Source of the DNA: Nipponacmea schrenckii
Taxonomy: Eukaryota; Mollusca; Gastropoda; Lottiidae
Length of the DNA stretch: 64,000 nt
Direction of reading: 5' to 3'
Assembly (NCBI GenBank): GCA_030562195.1
Contig: JAUJPP010000007.1
Span: 20,271,769-20,335,768 of the forward strand
In this document: positions 1 to 12,787 of the stretch, piece by piece
Layout: each line of letters starts with the position of its first letter
Position numbering within the stretch: position 1 is the stretch's first letter
Made by a program: the position numbers and the translations under genes
Notes under the pieces: model-generated
Database searches by the model: none
What the model was told of the DNA's origin: nothing
The model's input: the letters and a program-made list of their open reading frames with translations, nothing else

Positions 1-466
1 ACGTAAATTGCATCAGGCATATTCGAAATTTCTCCTTTGGCTTTACTGCCTTTAGGATAATTTGAATAGGCCTACTAGGCTACCGTTTTCACACCTAGCT
101 GGCACTTTTAAAATCAAATCATTGTAATATTGCAGTGGAAATCTCGACTAGGCTTATATAGCGGGATAATTGCTTTCGTTTGCAATCTGCGTGTGTGTGC
201 TGTTGTGTGCTAATATAAAATGTTACCACGCTGTGGAAAAGAGCCACTGCCAGAAATAAATGGCGTTACATAATTTGTTCTAAAATGGGGAACTCGCCAC
301 TAAAGTCTTTAAAAGATCTTATTCACATCCCACAATTTTGTTTCGGGACATGTTATACATTATTTAAAGAGGCATAAGTGAATAATTTTCTGGAGAAACT
401 GTAATTTAGAGCCGAATTTATCATTATGGACGTAGGCCTTTTTCTCACTGATAGGCCGAGGAGGGT

Positions 467-814
467 CTAGTGTTGCAGTGTAGTGATCAAAACGAAATTC
501 AGAAAAATTTTCTGGTCAATGCTGGCATGAGGCCTAAGTGGTTCACGAAAAATGGTTGGCACGGCACCTGCCTTGAGCTTTGGATTGGCGTTCACATATC
601 CATATTGGGCTAGTAAGACTGGGTTCCGGTCATACGCATCGTCTGCAAAATGATCGGAACACAGCCTGGAATATTTAGTGGGGGAAAAATTCTTCCGCTT
701 CAGTTTCACAATCCAAGTTTTCACAAGATGTTCATCTTTAGGAAAGCGGAACATATGAACACCAGAGCCCTTTCCTCCGCGATTATTACAGCCATAGGCC
801 ACACACTGCGGCAT
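467..814 (-). CDS. THAP zinc-finger protein, N-terminal exon (partial gene)
   Basis: Reading leftward from the ATG at 814, the first 90 residues form a THAP domain, a C2CH zinc-dependent DNA-binding module. Visible hallmarks are C4 and C9, W34, the SRLCSDHF motif with C52 and H55, and the closing AVPTIF at residues 84-89. The frame stays open to a stop at 467 (115 residues), but the last 25 residues look non-conserved. THAP proteins normally have a further C-terminal region, so this is probably a first exon that splices leftward out of the window. I see no strong donor; a weak GTGAAC just after the AVPTIF codons is the best candidate. THAP proteins are chromatin-associated regulators, and some derive from P-element-type transposases, so a transposon origin is also possible. 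Domain call strong; gene model weak. Confidence 0.8.
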   Translation of the reverse strand: MPQCVAYGCNNRGGKGSGVHMFRFPKDEHLVKTWIVKLKRKNFSPTKYSRLCSDHFADDAYDRNPVLLAQYGYVNANPKLKAGAVPTIFREPLRPHASIDQKIFLNFVLITTLQH

Positions 815-3800
815 AACGTCAATGTAAACAATATGGCGGGTGAATTAGATTGGGCATCTCTGACGTCATTTACAAAAGGTCACGGAAACGACCTTTCATT
901 TTTGCATATTTCAGACCTGTGTTTTTAAAAGGATTTTTAGCTATTTTAGAATTATTTCTAATTTTTTTTATTGGTTGCAATCGATAGATGAATGATTTTA
1001 CTTTTCAAATAGGTGGTTTCAAGCCTTTTTTGAAAATCTCTTCACATATCCTTTAATAGTCTTCAGAAGTACTAGAAAGTCACATTATTTGTTCAAAAAT
1101 ACCTCAAAATAGGAATATTACTTTCTATTTCTATATTTTATTTTTATCTTTCTCAAAATCTCAAACTATGACAAGTCCTTATATTAACTTCCATAATTCT
1201 GGACGCACATTGATGTGAAGGCTCATACTTCAAAAGTATTAACTGTGAACTCTTATTAGCTTAGTTAAGAATTTCCTTATTCTGAGACTAAGATATAATT
1301 GATCAAAAGAATTATGAACCTACCCTTTTAAGCTTGTCTTAGTATAAGAGCTTTAATGCCCATATACATGAAAAATGGCTGAATGTGCTTTGGTAGGAGA
1401 ATAATGACATAAACCTGTGTTAAATATATGATCTTAACTGACTACTGTGCTTTACAGTTCTGTACCAGAGTAAACAGGGCCTTAGTTTACAGTCCCAATT
1501 AGTGGGTATGAAGAATAGATGGTAACTCGTTAAATTGTAACTTTTACTGTCCAACATCTTCAATATTGTCGAGATTAAGCAAACAAAACACAGCTTAAAT
1601 TGTATTCATTTGCCTATTAACAGTGAGATGTATTGTGTTTCCCTAGTTATTTCTGTATATCGGTACTTTTTAACAAGCTTATCTCAGCTTTTTACTTGTC
1701 ATCTAAACTTTCTCATCCGCTGTTAAAAGGACTTCAGTAAATATGTGTACACCTGAGACCACAAATAATGATGGTGAGCACCAGGTGGGGAGAGGGTACT
1801 AGTGTATTGTCACAGGTGAAGACTGGTATCAGGTATCTTGATCTAATTAGTCAATAGTCATTACATCATCTGTATGGTTTGATACTAGAGAAAGTAACAG
1901 GGTATAATCTATATTTTATCAGCTGAACTCACATTCAGACATTCTCATCAGTTATTTCATCAAATATAAATGTCCTAAAATACCAATTTACAAAGGAGAA
2001 GGTGATTGATTGAATAGCACTTTTTAGTTTATATGTGTATCCGAGGATCCAATTTTCATGTTAAAATAGTGCTCACATTCCAGAGCACAGTATATAGAAT
2101 TAATATTTGAATGGAACCTGAAACATGTCACTCATCATTTCCTGGTATTCATTTTTATACTTTGTTATAAAAGAATAAAATATAATAATAAAAGTAAATA
2201 TGTATTGATATATTCTGTTAATTATACTATTGTTTATCACAAACCAATATTGAGATTGTGCAACTATTTATTAAAAACTATTCAATAGGTTATTATATAA
2301 GTGTATGATAAAGATACCATGATGACACTGTGAAGGACCTAGTTCTTCCTTAATTCACTAAGTTAACAATGGTATTTTAAAGAGATATTAATATAAAACC
2401 AAATAATATAAAAGAAAGAAATTTGAGCTATTCTTCATCCATATTGATTGTTTTATCCTATTGGCCATATGTTCTCTACAACCCTCGGAAATTACTCGCA
2501 TCCTAACAGCTGCTCTTTATCAATTACTATTTTATTCATTTTCCTGCATACTCTACTGTCTATCTCATATTGACAAATTAAACTAGAAACAGAAATACTA
2601 TTTTTAATTTAATATTCTCAAATATAGGTTTTAATTAATTCTTAAAGGTGTGTTCCTGTGATTTTCAATTTTCAAATCATTTAGTGATATATGTAGTTTA
2701 TCAGTTCACTCTATTTTTGGGCCAAAATACCTGTGATTTGGTTTTATCCAAAATAATTAAAAGATTTCTAAATTATCAGAAATGAACAGAAAACATCAGA
2801 TATGTTGTTAAGTTTCACAATTTTTGATTCAAGAGGGTAAGAATAACATGAATAATAATGATTATGGTAAATGGAGTGGAAAAATTTCTGAACATAAATG
2901 AGATAAAAATGGTAAACATGGAATATGCTAGTAACTTGCCCCCATGGACTGAATGATAGACAGGACCATGTCCTTGTGTATTGGAAATTATTCTGACCCA
3001 TGTAAAATAAAGAGTTTATTATTAAGTTATTGTCTGTTAATTTCATCTTTAATTTTATTCTTTTATCAAAGACATTTCTGTTGATACAGCAATTTTAGCC
3101 GGTCAGTCTGTGAATACAATAATGGTACATATTTTTGTCAGGATGTTTCAGAGTATATTCCTGGACTTGTTCCACAAAACAAACTACATGTATATACAAT
3201 ATTACAAGTACTGTTAGCACTGTAATATTCCATGTTAAATACCAATAAAAAGGTGAGAATTGGATCAGGTTTATGGTCAGGTTATAAAATATATTGTTTT
3301 ACTACCAAGAGATAATGTTTAAATATGTGGAATTCTCAAGACAATATGACAGATGGACTAGGTTTTAAATTGTCACACCTTCCTGAAATTCTGCAGCTGC
3401 TAACATGAGTAATATCCCTTGATATTTAGAATGAAAGTTGTAGTTGTCGAAGGTGAGGAAACAGTCTGAATATATTGGGGAAGAAATGGTGGTTTGTATT
3501 AATATTCTAATTTTCATTCTGTCAAGTTTTGTAGATGAACAGGCTGGTTAATGTGTTGAAGGTAGATTTCTTCCATTTGCATATTTGATGACTTTCTTTT
3601 TAAAAAAAACAGGAAAATTTTAAAAATTGCCTTTATTATATGCAAGAATTTCTTTTACAAAACTCTAATTTGTGTATTAATTGGCATTTTGTTGCATTTT
3701 AGATCAGAGAGCCATAGTAAAATAGCCCAAGAGTTTTTTTCCTTTTTTTCTTGAGATATATGTCAGAAAAAACCTAAAAAATGCCTCAAAAGAAATTTGT

Positions 3801-6800
3801 AAATATCTGTGCTATGAAATAGATTTTCTCCAATACTGATAAATGTTATTATGTTATTTACTATTTGCCCCATCAGAAATATCAGTTATATGATTGCCTT
3901 GATCATAACTTGGCTCTCATTTCATTCTATCTTTATATAGACTAGAGATGGCATCTGGCATTTGTTAACATTTTCCAGCAAATAGCTTTTATTAGAACCA
4001 TTTTAGAGGAAGGAACATATTTATGTATGTAAAAACAGTGAGTTTGTTAGTAATCAGTTACATAGCCTGGTAGGTTTATAACAGTCAGCTGGCTAGAGTA
4101 GACCTATCAAAACCATGTGTAGTGGAGACACTATGTCTAGCGAAAACCTGTTTCCCAGATCTTCTTTCTGCCAGGCCTATTTCTTACTGATAACACATTA
4201 GATGCTTTAAGGTGCATTGCTATAACAGAAAACTTACTGCATTTTTTACCTCAGTTTTTAAATGTTTTTACAAGTAATATTTGAAAAACATTTCTGTTAT
4301 TCTGCGAGATTGTAGTTTCACAGTTTTTGGCAAAGAATTAACACCCCAAGATTTCAAATCTAATCTGAATAGGAAAAACAGTATGCATCTATTTGAACTC
4401 TAAATTGTTGTTTGCACAGAATAATAATCATTTATTTTCTAAATTTAAAAAAATCTTGTCGCTGTTTAGCTTAGGTATGGCAAGAGTAATGATGCTTAGA
4501 TTTTACTGAAGCAAAGGTACAGTTAAAAATGGAGTATCCATTTTACACATAAACACTGTTGGAGTGCTAAAATTATATATCATTATTGAAATCTAAAATA
4601 AAAGTTTTGCAATGTAAGAGACATAAATATGATTCTATTGCCAAGTACATCCTGCATGTTTTGAGATTTATTTTAAAGCTCAGTAAGAGATCATGTTTTT
4701 CTAAGATCATTTTCTGCAATTAAGATCATATTTGAAATCATTTCGACATTAAAGTTTTGATTAAAATATAAATTTTGATTAAAATTTGTATTGAAGTATG
4801 GGTTTAAATTAGTGTGGAACAGATCCAGGGTCTGTTTATATTGATGAAATTAAATGTGGAAGATTTTTCCAAGTAAATTCTCCAGTGAAGTCATCTGGTA
4901 TTTGAGTGTGGTCGTATATATCAAAACTTTAACGGCAGTGTTTTCACTTAAAATCCTCCATCTATCAAACAACAGACTAACACCCGCGCCTAGAATCAGA
5001 CTGGCGCCAGTTCTGTTTTGGTTCTTAATACAACACATGTGCTGGCTGCTATCTATTTATATTGCGTGCGTTTTTCCAGTTGTTTGTGAGTTAACTGTGG
5101 CTCATATTGATAACATGTGTTAAAAGTTTCTAAATGACAGATACTTGTTGTCTATTTCATTCTCTAGTCTTTAATGTTTTGACGTTGTGTATCACAGTTT
5201 ATGTTTTTACTGTCTTTACCGATGCCTATCATTCCTGATAATGCTGAAACTATTCTAAACTGGCACCACTAATTTTTTACCAGGAGGCTATGACAGAAGA
5301 AAAGAAATAATGTGCTGTATTGATGGTAGTATATGATAAATGATAGAAACTAGATTTTTTACATGCTACCTTATAATTACCTGGTATTTCACATAAACTA
5401 TCTTATACTCCATGACCCTGCAACATTGTCAGCAGAAATTCTTCTGCTTTTTTTTTTGTACAAGTGTCTAATTAAGAGTAGGCCTTCTATTTCTACCATA
5501 TTTGTTTTTGAAACATTTTTGATTCACAAGGGCTGATGCATTGATATTAATTTTTGCTATTGAAATTTTAAGTTTTAAGTAATAGAGCAATCTGTAGCAA
5601 TGTGCAACTTGACAACTTATCAGTTTCAGCAGAATTTTTTGAGCAGGGTTCTCTTTCTTTCCATTGTATGTATTGAAAAATACTTGTCAGTTATATTTCC
5701 CACACCAGAGGAGGCTGATAAAGTCCATCTTTAAAACTTCCTTGACCGAAACTTTGAAATATAAAAAACAATATCCCTTCGAAAAGACATTTCTGGAATG
5801 ATTAACTTCCCTCCCAACGGAGGTATTTTCAATATGCAAATGGTAGACAATGCTGGGTCCTACACCCTACTGATTTCTCATTGAATATTTATCATTCTAG
5901 ATGAGAAACAAGAGTAAGTCTCAGTGTACTTGTCAAGGAAAGAAATGATGTGGTATTTTATTAATCAAGTCAAAATGTGGTAGTAGTAACTCAAACCAGA
6001 AGAGTTGTGAACCTTTTCACACTGTCAAATTTCCTCAGAAGAATTGTAATAATAGGTAGCATGTGTTGTGAAGATAACCCCTCCGTCTTCAGTATATATA
6101 CATATTGTTTATACAGGTGGAAGCAACGCCACTCAGTCCTGATTCTAGCCTTGATAAGAGACGTTTCAGTGTTCTGGTTCCACCCCTGGCAATTCCACTG
6201 CCTAATTTGGACAGCATATGGCACCCATTTCAAATAAACAATCAGGAGGTTGAAGATTGATAGTATGAACAATATCTCATAAATTTATTTCTGTTAATTT
6301 AACTTTTTATTTAATTGATCTTCAATATTAAATATTGAAAAACATTTTATACAAAATTTATTAAAATTATGGTTTTTGTTAAAAACTTTATTTGATGGTT
6401 TGATCAGTTTTATTAGTAATATAGATTGAGATATGAAATTAACAAGTTTTACTGCATTAGAAAATAAATTGTATTCAAAAAATATTAAATTATGTTGAAT
6501 CAAAACATTTTATTTTAATAAAGGTCTCATTTTTGAAATAACAACCACACTTTAGTAAAGGATCACAAACTATGGATATACTATTGGTAAAAAGAGTTAA
6601 TAAATTTAGTTTGTGTTTTTTTACCTGTGGCTATTTTTAATGGCTAATCATAAAAAACAGTACAAACTTTTATTAATTTCCTTTTTTTCAATCTGTATTT
6701 CAAGACATTCCTGTCCTCATTTTTATCTTGAACATGGTTAGGGCTTTATAAATTAAACTATTTTATTACTCTTTGCTTGTTAAAGATGCATGTCAGTGAA

Positions 6801-8771
6801 ATATATCAATTTGCCATCAACTATCATTTTAAAATCTTCAGTAACTGTACTATTTTCACAAGATAATGTTAATTGCTGCAAATGCAAATCAGCTTTTAGC
6901 ATTGTCACTGTTCTCTACAGAACATTTTCTTACATGCCCTAATATAATGGACTAGAAAGGATGACACAGCAGCTGTAGAGAAACCTAATCCTATCATATA
7001 ATTACCAGATAATGATTTAAAAATCCATTTTCTCTCTAGCTCTAAAACTATCTTATCTATACATTGATTTTACTAATTAAAAAACAAAAGGGTAAGATTA
7101 AAATAGTTTAGAGAAGAGATTATAGTCATTAGGTTAATGAAAGTGATGTGTTTCACACCTGACCATCATAAATAAAAGATAAACTAATTGACTCAAGATG
7201 TCAGAAGTCAGAAGGTCAATAGTATAGGTCAACAGCCCTGGTCATTTCATCAGTGTATCTTCTGCTCTGAGTTGCACAAACACTTGGGAGTATTAAGACT
7301 GCAGTACTTGATGAAGAAAGATTGTTGTACAAGTGTTTAAAAACGTGATCAGTTGTTATTTTATAGTTTGATTATTTGAAATTGGACCTTTGGATTGTAT
7401 TTGATTGTGGTTTATTCTGAAAATTAACAATTAAGTTACTTGATCTCAGGAGGATTCTATTCACATTGAGCTTACGTAATTCTGACTTTCTGGATTATTA
7501 TTTGTAGAGATTCTACATGATCTTTCTGGAATGAAAAAACTCTTCCAAGTTCACAAATCAGAACAGAGATCAATTCTGGTGACAGTCACAGCCGAGTTTG
7601 GATATTCAGAAACTCAAATATTTTAACAGCCACAGACATTCTGGATAAGTTTGTATCAGCCATCACCAGACGTGAAATGTTTATTTTTGCAGTATAGAAA
7701 ACTATTTTGGACAATCTAGCTGCAGTTTACACCCTGGAATTTTGATTATAATTGAATATGCAGAACTCAACAATAGAAATGACTTCTCAAGGTGGGGAAT
7801 TTCTTTTGTTTTTGTATCGGGTTATTTAGATAAATCTGATAAAATGTACTGAATTCTTTTGGTGCCTAGGAAAGGGTTGAACAGTACATTTAAGTATTGT
7901 AGTATCTGGTTGATATTTTCCATGTAAATTATCTTTTCAACATGGTGAATATATATTCCTATACCTACTATAAAGAGCTATTTGTACATTGTATTATATA
8001 TCAGAAATATTTTCCTATTTTCATGAATTTATTCTGTTACAAACTCTTTTTAAGACAGACTTATAATAATTCTTACTGCTGGAATTTTCAATCAGAAGGT
8101 GGTCCACAGCTTTTTTTTATCAAAGTGTTTGTTGTTGTAATTATTCATATTCAGTTCATACTGTTTGTTATCTTAACAATATGCAAATGTTGAGGAAAAC
8201 TGTAATATGTTCTGAAAAATGAACCTTGAAAGGAATAGATTTTTGGCAAAACAAATACAAAGAAATGTCAATGAAGTGTGTAATGAGGGAAATTTTGTCA
8301 GAATAGCAGTTTTTCATATTTTTCATCTATTGAGGTACTATTATAATAGAACTATTCTTTATGAAGGTAGATGATACTGTTGTTTAGTGAGTTAGAATAT
8401 CAGGTCTGGTATTGTAATTGTTGGTTTATAAATCAGCCCTGGTGAAAAGTGATAGAAATGATTGGTAAAATAATAACAAAGTTAGAGAGTGGCTGACGCC
8501 ACTCTTCAAATAGGTATGGTAGAGGTGCCTATATGACGCGAATATCTACTCCAAAACTATTATGTATTTCAAGTGTATAGCAGTACTTGGTTTTTGGCAA
8601 AAGGCAAGTTAATGGAAAACACATGGTGGCAGTTGAAGGTATCTGGTTCCTTCAACATTCCTCACTGGTACCAGGCTGTCTGGCCAACTTAATTTTTACC
8701 AGATGGTAGGGCACAGGTGGGTGGGCGGTGCTACGTAATTCAGATTGACAGGCGAATAGTTTGTAGTGTAT
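815..8771. other. Long AT-rich spacer without recognisable genes
   Basis: About 8 kb between the THAP exon and the candidate first exon of the RUNX1T1-like gene. The short open frames here show no familiar domain or splice-bounded exon. The only structured element I found is a short dispersed repeat at 2937-3011, which has an inverted relative near 54.4 kb. The last 300 bases (about 8480-8771) are less AT-rich and may hold a promoter. Confidence 0.5.
2937..3011 (+). repeat. Dispersed repeat, copy A
   Basis: This segment contains the phrases ATAGACAGGACCATGTC and GTGTATTGGA and ends in ATGTAAAATAAA. A related segment occurs in the opposite orientation at 54421-54485. The two copies share order and several long matching blocks, so they belong to one interspersed family. 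I see no coding capacity or terminal repeats that would classify it. Confidence 0.55.
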
Positions 8772-8844
8772 ATGGGTACTGTCAGTAGGCATCTCGACAT
8801 GAAGCAAGATAGTTTATATCAGCATCAGTGGATTGTCATGAAGG
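8772..8844 (+). CDS. Candidate distal first coding exon of the RUNX1T1-like gene
   Basis: An open frame begins at ATG 8772 after an in-frame stop at 8757; a second ATG lies at 8799. It runs to a good donor, GTAAGA, at 8845. The exon ends in phase 1, which is the phase needed to join the acceptor at 12787. The junction codon becomes GAT and the protein would read on as [11 protein letters not shown]. In vertebrate MTG proteins an upstream exon likewise joins an Asp-initiated segment just before MPDSP, so both phase and position fit the family. The exon encodes about 24 residues (MGTVSRHLD, then MKQDSLYQHQWIVMK). The upstream sequence is locally less AT-rich. Other first exons are possible, and translation could also begin at 12805. 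Confidence 0.5.
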
Positions 8845-10279
8845 GTAAGAACTTTATTATTTTCTACCTTCATGCATTATCAGAATTTATATGAAGTATG
8901 AGAAATTTCCTGAAATTTGCATTGGAGAGGATCTTTAAGGTTTAAAAAAAATGACAATCTAAGAGGTGGGTAACTGTTTCAGAAGCTTTTTGGTAGTTTT
9001 TGGATCATTTTGCAGTTCTAGGTATTATTACCATGAAATGAAGGAGAATTACTGTGATTTTACTCTATATTTTGGTGAGGTAGTCTAGTATTGTGGTTCA
9101 AGTGAACAAGTTTATTTAGAAGGGCGTTTTACGTTGGATTATCAAATTAGTAGTAAGGGATGGAAATTATAATATAGAAAGTTTATCACTTTTGACATTT
9201 ATATAGTATACCATTAATCCATTAAAAATATTGTATGGTCTTACACATTGTGTTAGTGACATCATAAAAGCTTCTCTTGCAGCAGCAAAATGGCATAAAT
9301 ACTGGATTCGGAATCAAGAAATTAATTGAAGCCAATTGTTGACAATATGGTTAAGATAGATAGTCTGTAAAGATTCTGTATAATTATTCTAATTAGCTAT
9401 TTGATAGCTGATAGGAAAAGTTGAGGTAGATAATGAAGTGTTATAATACAATAATGAAGACCATCTGTATACTTTCTTAAATTTATATGTTCATCCAAAG
9501 ATAAGATAAGACTAGATAGGAATATCATCTCTTATCTGTTATCTTCATTATCTTTACTGACCATACCTTATGGTCAATGTCAAGAATTAAACTTGCACTT
9601 AGGGTCTCTGGTCTTTATCAGTTTCTGTGTGTTATGGAATTTGATAATGGTTCTGTTTGTTTGTGTTGTGTTTCTTCCACTTATAGTTCAAAATAGAATT
9701 TAAATATTATTTCAATTATGTGGCATGATCATGTCTGATATTAAAATAACCATTAATTTGATATTTTTGAAAATTTTATGAAAATTAATAATGTAGCAGT
9801 GAAATAATTATTACTGTTTTTTTTTATGAAAAACTCAAATTGTGATGGAAATATCTTCTGGTGTTTAATTATAAATTTTGATTAACATCAACATTGGCAT
9901 ACTGCCAGATCCCCCTTCCTTCCTTTCATTCTGTGCCTTGAAAACCATATTAGAAAATTATTATCTCAACTGATAAGATCTAAATATAATTTCTGGACAA
10001 GCTGTAACTAATCTAGCCAACAGATAGCAATTCATCCTCTCTGACCCTTTTAATATTGGTGAAGGCAGATGGTGGAATACAGATAGAAACATGGCCAAAC
10101 ATCTGCAGTTAATATTATCATCCAGTCTTCAATGTCTCTTTACTTATTTGATGATGTGAAGCCGACCCTAGATAATGTCAAGATAAAACACTTTCAGTAA
10201 GTAATTACTACACCACAACCCTACAACACTCTACATTGTTTCTCCTATATATTTTACATTTACTGGTAATATGCAGCGT

Positions 10280-10685
10280 TTAACTCAAGAAATTCTGTTC
10301 TATGGTATTTGACTCAAGAATCTGTTCTATGGTATTTGACTCAAGAATTTGTTCTATGCTTTTTGACTCAAGAATTTGTTCTATGCTGTTTAACACAAGA
10401 ACTTGTTCTATGCTTTTTGATCCAAGAATTTGTTCTATGCTTTTGAACCAAGAATTTGTTCTATGCTTTTTGACTCAAGAATTTGTTCTATGCTGTTTAA
10501 CACAAGAATTTGTTCTATGCTTTTTGATCCAAGAATTTGTTCTATGCTTTTTGACTCAAGAATTTGTTCTATGCTTTTTGACTCAAGAATTTGTTCTATG
10601 CTTTTTGATCCAAGAATTTGTTCTATGCTTTTTGATCCAAGAATTTGTTCTATGGTATTTGACTCAAGAAATTGTTCTATTTTGG
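10280..10685. repeat. 27-bp minisatellite in the putative first intron
   Basis: About 15 tandem copies of a 27-bp unit with core TTTGACTCAAGAATTTG followed by TTCTATGCTT. The period is a multiple of three and the unit lacks stops in two plus-strand frames. This produces apparent nine-residue repeats (such as MLFDSRICS or CFLTQEFVL). Indels shift the frame within the array and no splice context or protein family supports translation, so I treat it as non-coding. Confidence 0.85.
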
Positions 10686-12787
10686 ATTAGCTGAAAGTTT
10701 TGGATTTACCTGTATTTCAAGTTTTACGGGATAAAATCAATAGTGTGGTTAAGGGATAACTTGGAATTATAGTAAACATTTAATTTAGAGTACCTATATA
10801 TATATATATCTTCAGTTTATTATAATAATAAAATAATTTGTTTTGTTACAAATTAATTATATCCTAATGATTTGAAATCTGAATTATAATTACAATTGTT
10901 ATATTTTTATAAAAGTTCTAATTGGTGAGTTATTGCATACAATGTTTAAAAGACAACATGTGTTCTGTCTAATATTATCTATCAACTGATGCAACTAAAA
11001 TAGAATATAACCATCTTTCTTTCTTCTCCAACTATTGATAATGTAAGGTTTTGTTGGAATAATTTGTAAATTGACAACATATTGTAAAACAAGTGAAAAG
11101 ATTAAGAATACTGTATTGTTGTAGAGGAATTGTTTGATGTTTTATATGTTTTGATGGTGCGTTTACTAACCCTATTGTTAGTGTGTGTATAAATTGATGA
11201 CAATGAGAGAGAGGGAGGCATCTCACATCTGGCTTGATTTGAATAGTTAAAGGTAACATCTTGTTAGCTGTATCACTCCACCTGCCTCCGACCTTACAAT
11301 ATTCACCACTTATTTAGGGACTTAATGTCATGTTTTCTCACATAATATCATTGATTTCGTCAAAACCTATATATTCTACATCAATATTGATTGGATTTGA
11401 ATTTATCAATAAATTAACATGTTGATAAATTGCTGTAATAGCATATGCACTCTTCTAATACCAATGATGGTTATATTACACTCTAGAATTTGTCATATAA
11501 CATAGAGTTTATCATTCGTATTATAGATCTATAATCAGAGATAAATATCTAACAGAATTGTCACCCTTAATATGTAACAGATGATTTCTACCCCTTCCTC
11601 TATTCTTTACATCAGAGTTGACTGGCTTCAATATTTTATTAAACTTCATTAATACCAGTAAACAAATATAATAATATCCCTGGGTGAACAGATGATAGTC
11701 AGTGAGTTAAGTGAATAAATGATACGGGAAGGAATAAAAGAAATAAAGAATTATACTGGTGGCTCGTGCCAGTCATTACTCTATTCAATCTGCTAGCCAA
11801 TCAGCTGTGTGTATTAAATGCAATGATGATTGAACTCGGAGGTTCTACTGGTCACATGTCATTGTTTCAGTTGACTGAATTTGATGTTTAGTTGATTGTT
11901 TGCGCCTACTGGTATCAATTGTATTAAAATTTCCTATGGTATAGTGTTGATGTTTGATGTGATAAAGGATTAAGATGTATAATGTTGTAGTCAGTCTAGT
12001 GTATAACTAGTTAGTTGACGCTATATTGAGGACTAAATCTGAACATTCACTATTTGCTTGTTGAAACTGTCAAGTGTAAAATGGAGACATTATAGTTTAG
12101 TCATTACCATTAATTGTCACCAAGGATATTTTACTGTATTTTGTTTGGATATGGTGTTATAGAACACATTCACTTGGACAGCTAGTGTTCAACTTCTTAT
12201 TTTATATTATAAAGATATTGGACTTAATTTGAATTCAATTTTGTGCATCATCCTTGCAGATATTTTCGGGATTAAATAAAATATTTCCACAGAAAAGGTA
12301 TATTTTAATAATAGTAATAATTGCATGAATTATAAATTGAGATTGTTTTGACATGAAAAATATTCTGAATAATTATGACACAGATCTAATTATTTTCAAT
12401 AGATATTATGTAAAATCCAATGTTGGATGTTTTTGTGTTACATTGTTTGTATATATAGAGAGTAGAATTTAAAACAATTTTAAACAAGCATGTTATTAAT
12501 TCTATTGTACTGATATATATTCACTTTAACAGCTGTTTCTAAACATCATAAAACACTCAATTTAAAAATAAATTGCTTATTTAAATCAGCTCAATGGAAT
12601 ACTATGGTGAATATTTAGAAAGCATAATGGCTGTATGGAACTAGTGAAATGGTTAAAACAAAAACATAATGGAAAATGTGAAGAAATTGTTTTGGAGGAT
12701 ATCAAACATATTTTATTTCAGATGCAAGTCTGGACTTCAACAATTTTACCTATTTGTTATTTTAAAAGTTTTGATCATATATTTCAG

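Noticed and set aside
650..928. 92-residue plus-strand frame opposite the THAP exon
   Set aside because: Antisense shadow of the THAP domain; no independent features.
10302..10694. 130-residue open frame with nine-residue repeats
   Set aside because: By-product of the 27-bp array; the repeated peptide changes frame part-way and the array lies in an intron.
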